Below are positions 31,574 to 41,739 of a stretch of 64,000 bases of DNA, piece after piece. The notes under the pieces were generated by a model, which saw only the letters and a program-made list of their open reading frames with translations, ran no database searches and was not told the DNA's origin. Origin of the DNA: Nitrospirae bacterium MYbinv3 (GTDB lineage Bacteria > Nitrospirota > Thermodesulfovibrionia > Thermodesulfovibrionales > Magnetobacteriaceae); NCBI GenBank assembly GCA_002753395.1, contig PEAB01000011.1:1-64000 (forward strand), in the 5' to 3' direction. Made by a program: the position numbers and the translations under genes. The stretch's first letter is position 1. Each line of letters begins with the position of its first letter.

Positions 31574-31757
31574 AGAAGAATCACATAAATAAATTGAGCT
31601 AATCCCCTGTGTATAAAGGATACTTACATTGACTGCTATGTTAGCGCTATGTCACTACCGTCATGTATTTAAGGATGAGAGGGAAATATTTACTGTGACA
31701 GGAAAATTTTTCTTTGTTTTCAATCAGAGAAGGGGGAGCGTCTCTCCCCCTCAGACC

Positions 31758-31825
31758 TAATGCTGTTGACTTAAGCATCTATGTAACATTATAAATAACC
31801 ACGCCTGACCCCGTAAACATTCTTA
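31758..31825. repeat. Partial MITE-2 copy
   Basis: taatgctgttgacttaag...ccacgcctgaccccgtaaa matches the MITE-2 end in reverse orientation. Confidence 0.6.
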
Positions 31826-31848
31826 CTCCCCATGTTTTTATATGAACC

Positions 31849-32069
31849 CTTTTCATATCAGGGCAATCGCATTTAAAAACTTGACGCATTGTTCGTTGAC
31901 CTTAGGGATTGTCTGAACAAGGATTAAACGGATGGAAGGATTTGCAGGATATATATTCATAACCTTGATACATTTTATTCGTTTTGTTACCTAAATCCTG
32001 TCAACCCCTTAATCCGTTAAATCATGGTTCAGACAGTTTTTTCAAATGCGATTGCCCTGCTTTTCATAT
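31849..32069. mobile_element. MITE-C (31859-32059) flanked by CTTTTCATAT, with internal family-D palindrome
   Basis: TIR CAGGGCAATCGCATTT / AAATGCGATTGCCCTG; exact 10-bp repeats 31849-31858 and 32060-32069. Confidence 0.75.
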
Positions 32070-32199
32070 GGGTGCATAAGAAAGTCGTGGGAAATTATGT
32101 CATTCCTGCGAAAGCAGGAATCTATTAGCTTGTGGATTGCCGTGTCGAGCACGGCAATGACAGAACGACCCATAAGTTTCTTATGCACCCTTTTCATAT
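32061..32199. mobile_element. MITE-A copy (32070-32190) flanked by 9-bp TTTTCATAT
   Basis: TIR GGGTGCATAAGAAA / TTTCTTATGCACCC; repeats 32061-32069 and 32191-32199; internal REP gtcattcctgcgaaagcaggaatc. Confidence 0.8.
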
Positions 32200-32231
32200 T
32201 TACAATTGTAGCATTATGTTATAATTGAAAT

Positions 32232-32672
32232 ATGAGACAAACGATTATGCTTATTTTAGTAGCGGTATTGATGATGTTTGCTGATGCTACTATAGCACAT
32301 GCTAAAGAACTGACCTTTACGCAGGAAGACAGGGAAAGGATTATCAGGCTCGAGATCAAAGTCGAAGAAGGCTAAAGGCTGTAAACCAGCGAATTGACGG
32401 GTTAGATAAGCGGATTGACAGCTTGGAATCCTCACTAGTAAAAGATTTGACCAGATGATGACGCTGATGCTCTAGGGATTTGGAACACTCTCTGGCGGTA
32501 TGGGGCTTTTGATGGGGTTTGTGTTATGGGACAGACGTACAGCCCTTGCCCCTGCTATACGAAGAACTAAAGAGGTAGAAGAACAATCCGAGTTACTTGT
32601 TAAGGCACTCAAAGAAGTGGCCACAAAAAACCTGAGGTCAAAGATGCGCTTAAGCACGTAGGGCTGTTGTAA
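32232..32672 (+). pseudogene. Decayed small secreted/coiled-coil membrane protein
   Basis: Intact peptide blocks in successive frames: MRQTIMLILVAVLMMFADATIAHAKELTFTQEDRERIIRLE / LKAVNQRIDGLDKRIDSLESSLVKD / MMTLML*GFGTLSGGMGLLMGFVLWDRRTALAPAIRRTKEVEEQSELLVKALKEVATKN / KPEVKDALKHVGLL. Confidence 0.75.
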
Positions 32673-32695
32673 CGATATGAGAGAGGAGAAAGGGT

Positions 32696-33376
32696 ATGGA
32701 CTTCAAACAGTTAAAGGATAACGTTAAGTCTCTATTAGTAAATAGGGAATATGACAACATAATCGAGCTGGCAAAGACAAACAAACGGATTATTAGCGTT
32801 CTGATTTCGTTTTCATACGAAAAGACCTCAGAGCTTACATGGAACTCAATACAGATGATTGGAAGGATAGTAGGTAATATGCCTTATGAGGAGGCCCGCA
32901 AGCAGGTCAGGAAGCTGTTATGGAACGCCACTGACGAGTCTGGTACAATACCGTGGACTGTACCGGAGATATTGGGTGAGATCATACGTGAAAACCCAAC
33001 GCCATTTGAGGACATCGTCCCTATCCTGATTGGTTACTCGCACTCTGAGACAGAGGATAACATATTTCTGTCTGGTGTAGTCTATGCACTTGGCAGGATT
33101 GGTCAAAGACATCCAAAATACATAAGCAGTTATGCCGAGATCATTGTCAAGGACTCTTTAAGACACAAGGATCCAGAGGTATGTGCAAACGCCTGTATAG
33201 CAGTAAAACGATTAAACCTTACAGATATGGAGATTGATCAGTCCCGCCCGCTACGGTCGCTATGGGACGAGCTTAAGAAAAGAGACGATACAGCAACGGT
33301 CTTTTATGAGGATAAGGTTATGACCCTGACTATTTCGCAGCTTGTGGATTTATTAGAGAGGTATTCTGATGGATAA
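32696..33376 (+). CDS. HEAT-like repeat protein (resembles the DVU0298 family)
   Basis: Helical repeats; ARKQVRKLLWNATDESGTIPWTVPEILGEIIRENP. Confidence 0.65.
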   Translation: MDFKQLKDNVKSLLVNREYDNIIELAKTNKRIISVLISFSYEKTSELTWNSIQMIGRIVGNMPYEEARKQVRKLLWNATDESGTIPWTVPEILGEIIRENPTPFEDIVPILIGYSHSETEDNIFLSGVVYALGRIGQRHPKYISSYAEIIVKDSLRHKDPEVCANACIAVKRLNLTDMEIDQSRPLRSLWDELKKRDDTATVFYEDKVMTLTISQLVDLLERYSDG

Positions 33377-34625
33377 GCTGTTAATACGAGGAGGCCGGCC
33401 TTTAAGAGGGGAGGTACAGATAAGTGGTGCGAAGAACTCTGCCCTGCCCATCATGGCTGCCACTATACTATGCAATGGCGAGGCACACATTGAAAACATC
33501 CCAGATCTTAAAGACATAAGGACGATGTCAAAGATGCTTGAGATCCTGGGCGCATCAGTTGACTTTGAAGACAGCAGGCTTATTATAAACACACAGCATT
33601 TGACAAACAACGAGGCACCATATGAGTTGGTAAAGACGATGAGGGCCTCTGTGCTGACACTTGGTCCGCTGGTTGCCAGATTTGGGTACGCAAAGGTGTC
33701 ATTGCCTGGAGGCTGCGCCATTGGAGAAAGGCCGATCAATCTGCATCTAATGGGTCTTGAAAAGATGGGCGCTGAGATAAGTCTGGCACAAGGTTATGTC
33801 ATCGCACAGGTCAAAGAGCTAAGAGGAGCCAACATATTTTTTGACATCTCAACGGTAACTGGTACGGAGAATCTTATGATGGCTGCCGTATTTGCCAAGG
33901 GTAAGACAACTCTTGAAAATGCTGCCTGCGAGCCTGAGGTACGGGACCTTGCCGATTACTTAAACTCTATGGGGGCAAAGATCTATGGCGCTGGGACGCC
34001 GGTGATTGAGATTGAGGGAGTTGCAGGGCTTGTGCCTTCCCCGTACAGGATCATACCCGACAGGATAGAGACAGGCACCTTTATCGCCATAGCTGGTATT
34101 ACGGCCGGTAACATACTCATTAAGGGCTGCAGAACTGATCATATTTCAGCCATAGTAGAAAAGATGAGAGAGACAGGGATCATTATAACAGAGGAGGCTC
34201 AAGGGCTAAGAGTCATGGCCCCCAAGTGGGGTGGCTTAAAATGCACAGATGTTAAGACGATGCCTTACCCTGGTTTTCCTACCGATATGCAGGCGCAATT
34301 CATTGCCATGATGGCAGTTGCCAATGGCACAAGCATAGTCAAGGAAACAATCTTTGAAAACAGGTTCATGCACGTGGCAGAGCTAAGACGTATGGGGGCA
34401 AACATCGAAACTGAGGACAACATTGCAACCGTGCGCGGGGTAGAGCGACTTGTTGGCGCTCCTGTTATGGCCACTGATTTGAGGGCAAGCGCCTCATTAG
34501 TTGTTGGCGCATTAGCTGCCGAGGGTGAAACGATAATTGACAGAATCTATCACTTGGATAGGGGTTACGAAAAAATCGAGGAGAAGATATCCAAGCTAGG
34601 GGCTGATGTACAGAGGGTTAAATAA
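33369..34625 (+). CDS. murA: UDP-N-acetylglucosamine 1-carboxyvinyltransferase
   Basis: [40 protein letters not shown]. Confidence 0.98.
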   Translation: MDKLLIRGGRPLRGEVQISGAKNSALPIMAATILCNGEAHIENIPDLKDIRTMSKMLEILGASVDFEDSRLIINTQHLTNNEAPYELVKTMRASVLTLGPLVARFGYAKVSLPGGCAIGERPINLHLMGLEKMGAEISLAQGYVIAQVKELRGANIFFDISTVTGTENLMMAAVFAKGKTTLENAACEPEVRDLADYLNSMGAKIYGAGTPVIEIEGVAGLVPSPYRIIPDRIETGTFIAIAGITAGNILIKGCRTDHISAIVEKMRETGIIITEEAQGLRVMAPKWGGLKCTDVKTMPYPGFPTDMQAQFIAMMAVANGTSIVKETIFENRFMHVAELRRMGANIETEDNIATVRGVERLVGAPVMATDLRASASLVVGALAAEGETIIDRIYHLDRGYEKIEEKISKLGADVQRVK

Positions 34626-34634
34626 CCACAGTCT

Positions 34635-35333
34635 TTACACAACGCTAAACACCTCGTCAAGGAAAATGACCAGCTTTTCAAAATAGTCCTGCCAGCTAAG
34701 GATGAAGGTCCTGAGTCTTTTAATCTCTGCCTCTTTTGTGTCGAGGTGGTAATTGACCTTTACATCAATGGCTGGGATAGTCTTAAGCAGGCTGCTACTG
34801 CCGTGGTGACCATTGTCCTCACTATTTCCCTGCTCGTGGGCGGCAACATCCGTGACCTCAAGGGAGATAGTGCATGATACATCATCAAAATAGTAAACAA
34901 ACTTTAGACCTGCCTCAGTCAGGCCGGAGCTAAAATTCATCCAGTGACCTTCCTTAATAAAGGTATTTTTCAAAAATAAGAGAGCTGCCTCCTGCGTTTC
35001 GTATGGATAGTGCCCTGTGAAGTTTATACCTGCGGCTAGGTAGTTAACGTGTGGTAGTACCTCTATGTATCTAAGGGCAATACCAGGTATCTGAGAGTCG
35101 TAAGGAATCCTTACTTTATCCTCGTCTATGAACTGGAGCCTTTCATACTCGGCAACGATTGAGAGGCCTTCACGGTAGACTACGTGTGAAGCTGCTGATG
35201 TGCATAGGACATCCTTAGGTGTCAAACGTCCCTTTACTATCTCATTGTGTCTTAAAAAGTCTGGGTTTAAGATAGAGGGGTTATGCCGTTTGCCAAGAAT
35301 TACTATTGAATATGACGTCAAATCAACCTTCAT
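34635..35333 (-). CDS. Hypothetical protein
   Basis: 232-aa ORF, no recognised motif. Confidence 0.55.
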   Translation of the reverse strand: MKVDLTSYSIVILGKRHNPSILNPDFLRHNEIVKGRLTPKDVLCTSAASHVVYREGLSIVAEYERLQFIDEDKVRIPYDSQIPGIALRYIEVLPHVNYLAAGINFTGHYPYETQEAALLFLKNTFIKEGHWMNFSSGLTEAGLKFVYYFDDVSCTISLEVTDVAAHEQGNSEDNGHHGSSSLLKTIPAIDVKVNYHLDTKEAEIKRLRTFILSWQDYFEKLVIFLDEVFSVV

Positions 35334-35393
35334 AACTCTTCATCCCCTCCTCTTGTTGCTGCCTGCCCTATGTGCTCATCCCAGTAGAAGAAC

Positions 35394-35466
35394 GCGCCCA
35401 GGAGGAGTCGAACCCCCAACCTTCGGATCCGTAGTCCGACACTCTGTCCAATTGAGCCATGGGCGC
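35394..35466 (-). tRNA. tRNA-Arg (anticodon ACG)
   Basis: Minus strand GCGCCCA...GCTC..GAGT..TCGGA-CTACGGA-TCCGA..GGGGG-TTCGACT-CCTCC-TGGGCGC cloverleaf. Confidence 0.95.
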
Positions 35467-35517
35467 ATGTTTTATAATACCGGTTTAGGGGGCATGTTGT
35501 CAATTGAAATTTAAAGA

Positions 35518-35817
35518 GGGGTGCATAAGAAAGTCGTGTTTTTTTTCAAAGAAGAGGAGGCTCTGCCTCCCCTCAGACCTAATGCTGTTGACTTAAGGAT
35601 ATAAAGATGCAAAAAAATAGAGAGGGCTTTGCCCTCCCTAGACCCTCCCACAAGGGGACTCGTCCCCTTGACCCCGTAAATGTCAGGCGTGGCTGCTAAA
35701 GATGTTACTTGCTATACATCAAGAATGCTTAAGTCAACAGCATTACCCCTCAGACCCCTCCGCAAGGGGACAGTCTCCTTGACCCAATTAAACTCCCCAT
35801 GAATTTTATATGCACCC
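35518..35817. mobile_element. MITE-A copy interrupted by MITE-2
   Basis: Outer ends GGGTGCATAAGAAAGTCGTG ... TATATGCACCC. Confidence 0.7.
35569..35756. mobile_element. MITE-2 copy 2 (35580-35745, 166 bp) with 11-bp target duplication CCCCTCAGACC
   Basis: TIR TAATGCTGTTGACTTAAG / CTTAAGTCAACAGCATTA; exact repeats 35569-35579 and 35746-35756. Confidence 0.87.
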
Positions 35818-35841
35818 TTAAATAGGGATCCCTTTGGAGAT

Positions 35842-36447
35842 TCAACCATTAATCACAAGTATCTCTGGTTTGACCTTCCTGAGAAATGATACACAGAACG
35901 TTGTTACTATCCCCTCTATAACCATAATAGGTGTGTGACCGATGAACATCACCTTTGCTACAGTATAAAACTCTTTTGTTGTTAAAAAGAGGCATGTTGT
36001 AAGCAGCAAGCAGGCAAACAGTATTCCGCATACACCTGCCGCAAAAGCTGCTGCCAGGGCTATATAGTTATTGCCACGCTTTATCAACGGGTTAAACAGA
36101 TAATACACGGCAACGGCAGGAACAGCCATAGTTAATGTATTAGCCCCAAGTGTTGTAAACCCGCCAAATTGAAACAGCAATGCCTGTAGCGTTATCGCCA
36201 CAAAAATGGATGGAAAGGCCATCCATCCCATCAGCAGCCCCACCAAACCGTTCAATATAAGATGAGCGCTGGCTGGTCCCACTGGTATGTGCACAAGAGA
36301 GATAACGAAAAACGCCGACGTTAAAACTGCAACCTCAGGTATCTTATGAACCTGCATCTTTCGTAATCCGATAGCAACACCGGAAGCAGTTAGCACGGCG
36401 GAGGATAACAGTACAGGGCCAGACAGGATACCTTCTGATATATGCAT
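35842..36447 (-). CDS. cbiM: CbiM-type cobalt/nickel transport S-component
   Basis: MHISEGILSGPVLLSSAVLTASG; polytopic. Confidence 0.88.
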   Translation of the reverse strand: MHISEGILSGPVLLSSAVLTASGVAIGLRKMQVHKIPEVAVLTSAFFVISLVHIPVGPASAHLILNGLVGLLMGWMAFPSIFVAITLQALLFQFGGFTTLGANTLTMAVPAVAVYYLFNPLIKRGNNYIALAAAFAAGVCGILFACLLLTTCLFLTTKEFYTVAKVMFIGHTPIMVIEGIVTTFCVSFLRKVKPEILVING

Positions 36448-36473
36448 ACTATTCGTCTCCTATTTAGCCTTAA

Positions 36474-37457
36474 TCAGAAATAAAACGATAATGTAGCGAT
36501 TGCCCTTACTTTTTCAAGACCTTCAGAACCTTGTTGTTGCTGCCCTTCATTTAATGATTTTGCAAGTGGAAACTTGAGCATAATCCCTACGTTGGCATTG
36601 TTTACCTTTGGGATGGCAAACCTCATACCAGGTGAAATATACAGGATGTCTCCACCGCTTGCCAGAGCCTTTTGCCCCCCTTCTTCGTCTTTCTGTAGTT
36701 TGAGAAAATTGAACTCCAGGACGCCGTCTATCTTTGAAACAACGCCCTCCGGTTTTCCATACAGTTCATATATAGCGGCAAGGTCGATCCTCAACTCGTT
36801 TCCAAACTTAAAACCGGCGCTCTTGGTAAAGATATCATATGTGGTGCTGGCGGTCATACTTAGTGCCTCAGCAACTTGCCTTGAGACGGCAGCTCCGATA
36901 GAGAATGACGGACTTCTAAAGCCTGGCTGCATATCCCTGGCGATCTCTTCTGCAAGCTGCTTATGGCTCTCACCCGTAGGAAGTGTAACCCCGCCGATTA
37001 AGGCAATATAGGTTCTCTTGTTACCCTCAAGTGTAACTGCGGTGTCCTCATGAGAATTTAACCTCAAACCGTTATTGGGTTCATAGTTAAATCCTAACGT
37101 GGTAGAGAGTTTTAGGTCGCCAAACCCCCTGTTGGAGCCAAGCGTATCCTGTCTCTTTATGGCGTATGGCATAAACAGGCTTGTCGTTAAATAAGGTGTT
37201 ACTCCATAAGATAACCCAAGATTGTAAAAGGTGTAGGAGTCTTTGTTCATAGGTTCTTCAAACTGAAACTTTTTAAACTCAACCTGTTCAACTCTCGTAG
37301 AGACAACAAATCCACCCTCAGGGAGGGTCAGAGGAGAGCTGGTCTCTATCGGACTACCAGGTCCAAGGGCAAGGCTGACACCCCCATGATGAGCCTCAAC
37401 TATGGTAGGTAATAAAACCACAGATACTAATAACGCAATAATTAAAGACTTGTTCAT
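36474..37457 (-). CDS. Putative outer-membrane beta-barrel protein
   Basis: Signal peptide, amphipathic strands, C-terminal aromatic (LSFYF). Confidence 0.6.
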   Translation of the reverse strand: MNKSLIIALLVSVVLLPTIVEAHHGGVSLALGPGSPIETSSPLTLPEGGFVVSTRVEQVEFKKFQFEEPMNKDSYTFYNLGLSYGVTPYLTTSLFMPYAIKRQDTLGSNRGFGDLKLSTTLGFNYEPNNGLRLNSHEDTAVTLEGNKRTYIALIGGVTLPTGESHKQLAEEIARDMQPGFRSPSFSIGAAVSRQVAEALSMTASTTYDIFTKSAGFKFGNELRIDLAAIYELYGKPEGVVSKIDGVLEFNFLKLQKDEEGGQKALASGGDILYISPGMRFAIPKVNNANVGIMLKFPLAKSLNEGQQQQGSEGLEKVRAIATLSFYF

Positions 37458-37969
37458 TCCTTTTCTCCATTTCTGTTTTTGTTTGCCAAAAACCTTTGGG
37501 TTTTCTTCGTTTTCAGTATGAGATATGCGCCAAACATCCCGATAATAAGACTTATTCCTACAAATAATTTTATAAGCGTTGCGCTGAGGGTTTCAACAAA
37601 TGGCTTGTTGAAGGATTTGAGATTGAGGGCGTCGTCAACCTTGACCTCGATTGTTGCTCCATGCAATCCGTGTGTCGACTCACCACGCACCTTTATTACC
37701 CATATTCCTGTCCTATTAGGGAAAAAGCAGACAAATCCGTTCTTATCAGTCCTTCCTGTCTGGTGAGGCAGGGTATCGCCTGGGCCAAACAACTCGTATT
37801 CGGCATAGTTAACTGGGTCAGAAGCTGTATAAGATATCTTTGCAGAGATCCCTCTTTGCAAAACATCGTAGTGTACCGCATGAGCCTGCACATAAGAAAC
37901 AGGCAGGAGGCTCAAAGCGGTCGTCAGGATAGCATAAACATGAAAGACTCTCACATTGATGGCTATCAT
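37454..37969 (-). CDS. Putative CbiL/nickel-transport accessory membrane protein
   Basis: Signal peptide, Ig-like region, C-terminal TM; 4-bp overlaps with neighbours. Confidence 0.55.
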   Translation of the reverse strand: MIAINVRVFHVYAILTTALSLLPVSYVQAHAVHYDVLQRGISAKISYTASDPVNYAEYELFGPGDTLPHQTGRTDKNGFVCFFPNRTGIWVIKVRGESTHGLHGATIEVKVDDALNLKSFNKPFVETLSATLIKLFVGISLIIGMFGAYLILKTKKTQRFLANKNRNGEKE

Positions 37970-38673
37970 TTGGCAAACTTAAACGTAAGCGTTGAAGTAA
38001 GGTTTAAGTAATCAGCATCTGGGTCATTGTTGAGCTTTTCCTTGTAACTGACCGAGATCATCATAAGTTCTTTTGTGAGTTTGATACTCGCAAATCCGTT
38101 GCCATCTGTTTCAGCTAATTTTTCATGTGATTTACCTTCCAGCGTCGTTGCTGCAACCGGTTTGCCATCATATACTACCTTAAGTGGTAAAATGTCGCCT
38201 GGTTTCATCTTAAACGGATCATCAAGCAGGATGATATCGAGTCTCGACTCCGTTAAAGGCCTTTGAGCTAAATCACTCCATACAAGTATAGATTTAGTGT
38301 AAAACAAAGAGCGGTTGGACTCCACTACCCTGCTTGCCTTTCTCTTAGGCTGATTGCGCCAACCATAGATTGTCTTTGACCAGTAACCGTTGTCTACTTC
38401 AACAAACAGCACTGAAGGACGTTCCTTTGTCTTTATCGTCAAGGCATTTTCCTTAATCTCCTTAATAACTGCTAACTCTACACCTGCAATGCCAAAGGCC
38501 TTTAAGGTTTTTACTTTGGTAGGATCAAATTCCATTCTACTGTCCCCATGTCCGAAGACTAACGAGAAATCGAAACCACCACCTTCAATCCAGAAATCGT
38601 GTGCATAGAGCACGGTAGCATAAGATAATACGAAAACAGCTAAAAGCTCAAACTTAAGAGCACTTTTTTTCAT
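37966..38673 (-). CDS. DUF4198-like periplasmic metal-associated protein
   Basis: AHDFWIEGGGFDFSLVFGHGD; PLKVVYDGKPVAATTLEG. Confidence 0.7.
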   Translation of the reverse strand: MKKSALKFELLAVFVLSYATVLYAHDFWIEGGGFDFSLVFGHGDSRMEFDPTKVKTLKAFGIAGVELAVIKEIKENALTIKTKERPSVLFVEVDNGYWSKTIYGWRNQPKRKASRVVESNRSLFYTKSILVWSDLAQRPLTESRLDIILLDDPFKMKPGDILPLKVVYDGKPVAATTLEGKSHEKLAETDGNGFASIKLTKELMMISVSYKEKLNNDPDADYLNLTSTLTFKFAK

Positions 38674-38683
38674 AACCCCTCCT

Positions 38684-38736
38684 TAAATAAAAAAAAAGCC
38701 GTGAAAGCCTACCTTCTGGTAGAAGCCATCACGGCT
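38684..38736 (-). terminator. Intrinsic terminator in the 5' leader of the metal-uptake operon (possible attenuator)
   Basis: AGCCGTGAtggcttctaccagaaggtaggcttTCACGGCT followed by TTTTTTTTT, ending just upstream of AAGGAGGGG-ttATG. Confidence 0.75.
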
Positions 38737-38842
38737 ACAATCTATAAATTAAGACACATAACTAAAACCTGAGATTCATTCTCAGGATTAAACTGTTTAA
38801 GGCTATCATTACACGTATTGGTAAGTCAAGCGTAATATTTTA

Positions 38843-39059
38843 AGGGTGTATAATGTTTAATGGGTTTATAGGAAATAGAAGGGAGGGCTTTGCCTGCTGA
38901 CGCAGGGGTTTGCAACCCCCTCCCTCAGACCTGCCCACAAGGGGATCAGTCCCGTTGACCACATTATATATTTCATATGAAAGTCTAAAAACATCCTACA
39001 TAATCAATGACTTTCATTGCTTGTTGTGTCCGTAAGGCCATGTTGGTTCTTATGCATCC
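38843..39059. repeat. MITE-A-related repeat sharing a 3' module with the 2438-2660 copy
   Basis: Shared atgaaagtctaaaaacatcctacataatcaa.gactttcattgcttgttgtgtccgtaag. Confidence 0.7.
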
Positions 39060-39062
39060 ATA

Positions 39063-39926
39063 TTAAAATGTCTTGGTTAAAGAGATCAGGTAGTCTTTCA
39101 AGATAGAGGCAAACTCTGGACGTTTTAAGGACAGGTTTATTGTGGCCTGCAGGAAACCAAACTTATCGCCGGCGTCATATCGTTTGCCCTTAAAAAGATA
39201 TCCATAGATATCCCGCTTTTCAAGTAAAAGGCTAAGGGCGTCTGTTAATTGGTACTCACCGCCAGAGCCAGGCTGGATGTTTTCTAGAACGTCAAAAATA
39301 TCGTTTGTAAGTATGTATCTGCCTATGACTGCATAGTTAGACGGGGAATCTTCCATCTTGGGCTTTTCTACAAGACTCTTAATTTTAATGATGACATCAC
39401 TAACATGATCGCCATCTATTATACCGTACTTGGATACGTCCTTTTTGGGTACCTCCTGTAGGGCAATCACTGGAGAACGATACTGTTGATATATCTTTAT
39501 CATGTCGCTGAGCAATGTCTCATCTGGGTCTATTATGTCATCCCCCAATAGCACGGCAAATGCCTCATCCTTGACAAAGGGCTTTGAACACAGGATTGCA
39601 TGTCCAAGTCCAAGAGGTTTGCTCTGTCTAATAAAGGCGAAACTCGAATTACTATGCTGGTTGATCTCATCTAAAAGGGTGTGCAGTCCCTTTTGTTTAA
39701 GGGTCTCCTCAAGCTCAAATGAGTAGTCAAAGTGATCCTCAATCGCCCTTTTATTCTTGCCAGTGATGATTATAAATTCGTCGATCCCATACCTCTCACA
39801 CTCCTCCACAGAGTACTGAATAAGAGGCTTATCCACAATAGGCAGCATCTCTTTTGGAGATGCCTTAGTTACCGGCAAAAACCGCGTACCTAACCCAGCA
39901 GCCGGCAGTATAGCTTTCTTAATCAT
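39063..39926 (-). CDS. galU: UTP--glucose-1-phosphate uridylyltransferase
   Basis: KAILPAAGLGTRFLPVTKASPKEMLPIVDKPLIQYSVEE. Confidence 0.97.
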   Translation of the reverse strand: MIKKAILPAAGLGTRFLPVTKASPKEMLPIVDKPLIQYSVEECERYGIDEFIIITGKNKRAIEDHFDYSFELEETLKQKGLHTLLDEINQHSNSSFAFIRQSKPLGLGHAILCSKPFVKDEAFAVLLGDDIIDPDETLLSDMIKIYQQYRSPVIALQEVPKKDVSKYGIIDGDHVSDVIIKIKSLVEKPKMEDSPSNYAVIGRYILTNDIFDVLENIQPGSGGEYQLTDALSLLLEKRDIYGYLFKGKRYDAGDKFGFLQATINLSLKRPEFASILKDYLISLTKTF

Positions 39927-40187
39927 CGAGGAATTATAACACATAGGATGCTGTTTGTAAAGGATGCATAAGAAACTAATTGGAACAAAGATATATTTAA
40001 CGCAAAGGGACTGGATACATTGCTGATGGGTAATGTTGCTACCTTAAGCATTATACAATACATCCAGGTAATATCTTAAAGGCAACCACGATAGACATTT
40101 ACGGGGTCAAGTGGACGAGTCCCCTTGTGGGAGGGGCTAGGGAGGGCGAAACCCTCCCTATTCCACCTCTCGCTGTATTTCTAAGGA

Positions 40188-41714
40188 TTAGACCCCTTGT
40201 TTGATGATCCTGTTTTTGCCTTCGAGCTTATTGATTGCGTTTATATAGGCCTTAGCCGAGGCCACGATGATGTCCGTATCTGAGCCAGACCCTCTTACTG
40301 TCCTGCCGTCTTCCTCAAGCGTAACAACTACCTCGCCAAGAGCGTCCGTGCCGCCTGTGATACCCTTGACCTCATATTTGAGCAACTGGCTCTTGGTCTT
40401 AGTAAGCTCTGCTATTGCATTATAGGTGGCATCGACTGGACCGTCACCTGCGCCCTCAGTCTTGAGTTCCTCACCGCGCTTAGAAATAGATATCTTTGCT
40501 AGTGGAGCATCCTCGGTGCCACTTGTGACCTTGAGATAAACAAGACGGTAGATATCGTCTGTCTTTGACATCTCCTCTGTTATCAGTGCCTCAATATCCT
40601 CGTCAAAGACGTGTTTTTTCTGGTCTGACAGGGCCTTGAACTTTTCAAAAGCATGGTTTACCTCATCCTCGGTCAAGGTGTAGCCCAACTGCTTCAGTCT
40701 ATCCTTAAAGGCGTGCCTGCCAGAGTGCTTACCCAATATTAGCTTGCTTCCTGGGATACCGACCTCCTCAGGTTTGAGTATCTCATACGTAGAACGTTCC
40801 TTCAAAAAACCGTCTTGATGTATCCCTGACTCATGCGCAAAGGCATTGTCACCTACGATTGCCTTATTGGGCTGCACCTTCATGCCTGTTATCTGAGAGA
40901 CCTTCCTGCTTGTCTTGTATATCTCCGTGGTTACAATACCCGTGTCGGCCATAAAGAGCTTTGGCCGCGTCTTAAGGGCCATAACGATCTCCTCTAACGA
41001 GGCATTGCCCGCCCTCTCACCGATGCCGTTAATGGTACACTCAACCTGTCCTGCCCCTTTATAAATGGCAGCCAGTGAGTTGGCCACGGCCAGGCCTAGA
41101 TCGTTGTGACAATGCACAGAGACAACACACTTGTCTATGTTGGGTACCTTGTTCATCAGGTACTCTATAAGCTCGCTATACTCAAGGGGTACTGTATAGC
41201 CAACCGTATCAGGTATGTTGACCGTGGTGGCGCCTGCCTTTATTACCTCTTCTGTGACCCTGCAGAGGAAATCCCAGTCAGAACGGGTGGCGTCCTCGGC
41301 TGAGAACTCCACATCATCTGTATACTGACGTGCGTGTCTTACTGATTTTACAGCCGTCTCCAGCACCTCTTCCCTGGTCATCTTCAGCTTGAACTTGAGG
41401 TGTATGTCAGATGTGGCTATAACGATGTGAATTCGACCTCTCTTAGCGTTTCTTATAGCCTCTGCAACCCTGTCTATGTCCTCAACGCGTGCCCTGGCAA
41501 GTCCTGCCACAGTAACAGTATCAAGCTCCTCAGAGATCCTCTTAACCGCCTCGAAATCTCCTATAGAAGTTATGGGGAAACCTGCCTCTATAACATCTAC
41601 CTTGAGTCGCGCAAGCTGCCTGGCAATCTGTAGTTTCTCCTCCACGTTCATGGTTGCCCCCGGGGACTGCTCACCGTCCCTCAAGGTAGTATCAAAGACC
41701 TTGATAAGCCTCAT
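40188..41714 (-). CDS. leuA: 2-isopropylmalate synthase
   Basis: [31 protein letters not shown]-terminal regulatory domain. Confidence 0.97.
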   Translation of the reverse strand: MRLIKVFDTTLRDGEQSPGATMNVEEKLQIARQLARLKVDVIEAGFPITSIGDFEAVKRISEELDTVTVAGLARARVEDIDRVAEAIRNAKRGRIHIVIATSDIHLKFKLKMTREEVLETAVKSVRHARQYTDDVEFSAEDATRSDWDFLCRVTEEVIKAGATTVNIPDTVGYTVPLEYSELIEYLMNKVPNIDKCVVSVHCHNDLGLAVANSLAAIYKGAGQVECTINGIGERAGNASLEEIVMALKTRPKLFMADTGIVTTEIYKTSRKVSQITGMKVQPNKAIVGDNAFAHESGIHQDGFLKERSTYEILKPEEVGIPGSKLILGKHSGRHAFKDRLKQLGYTLTEDEVNHAFEKFKALSDQKKHVFDEDIEALITEEMSKTDDIYRLVYLKVTSGTEDAPLAKISISKRGEELKTEGAGDGPVDATYNAIAELTKTKSQLLKYEVKGITGGTDALGEVVVTLEEDGRTVRGSGSDTDIIVASAKAYINAINKLEGKNRIIKQGV

Positions 41715-41739
41715 CGTCTGTAATCACCTTCCTTCTTCC

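Noticed and set aside
38697-38840. Cobalamin or NiCo riboswitch upstream of the metal operon
   Set aside because: I could not recognise a conserved riboswitch core; only the terminator and a small hairpin are supported.
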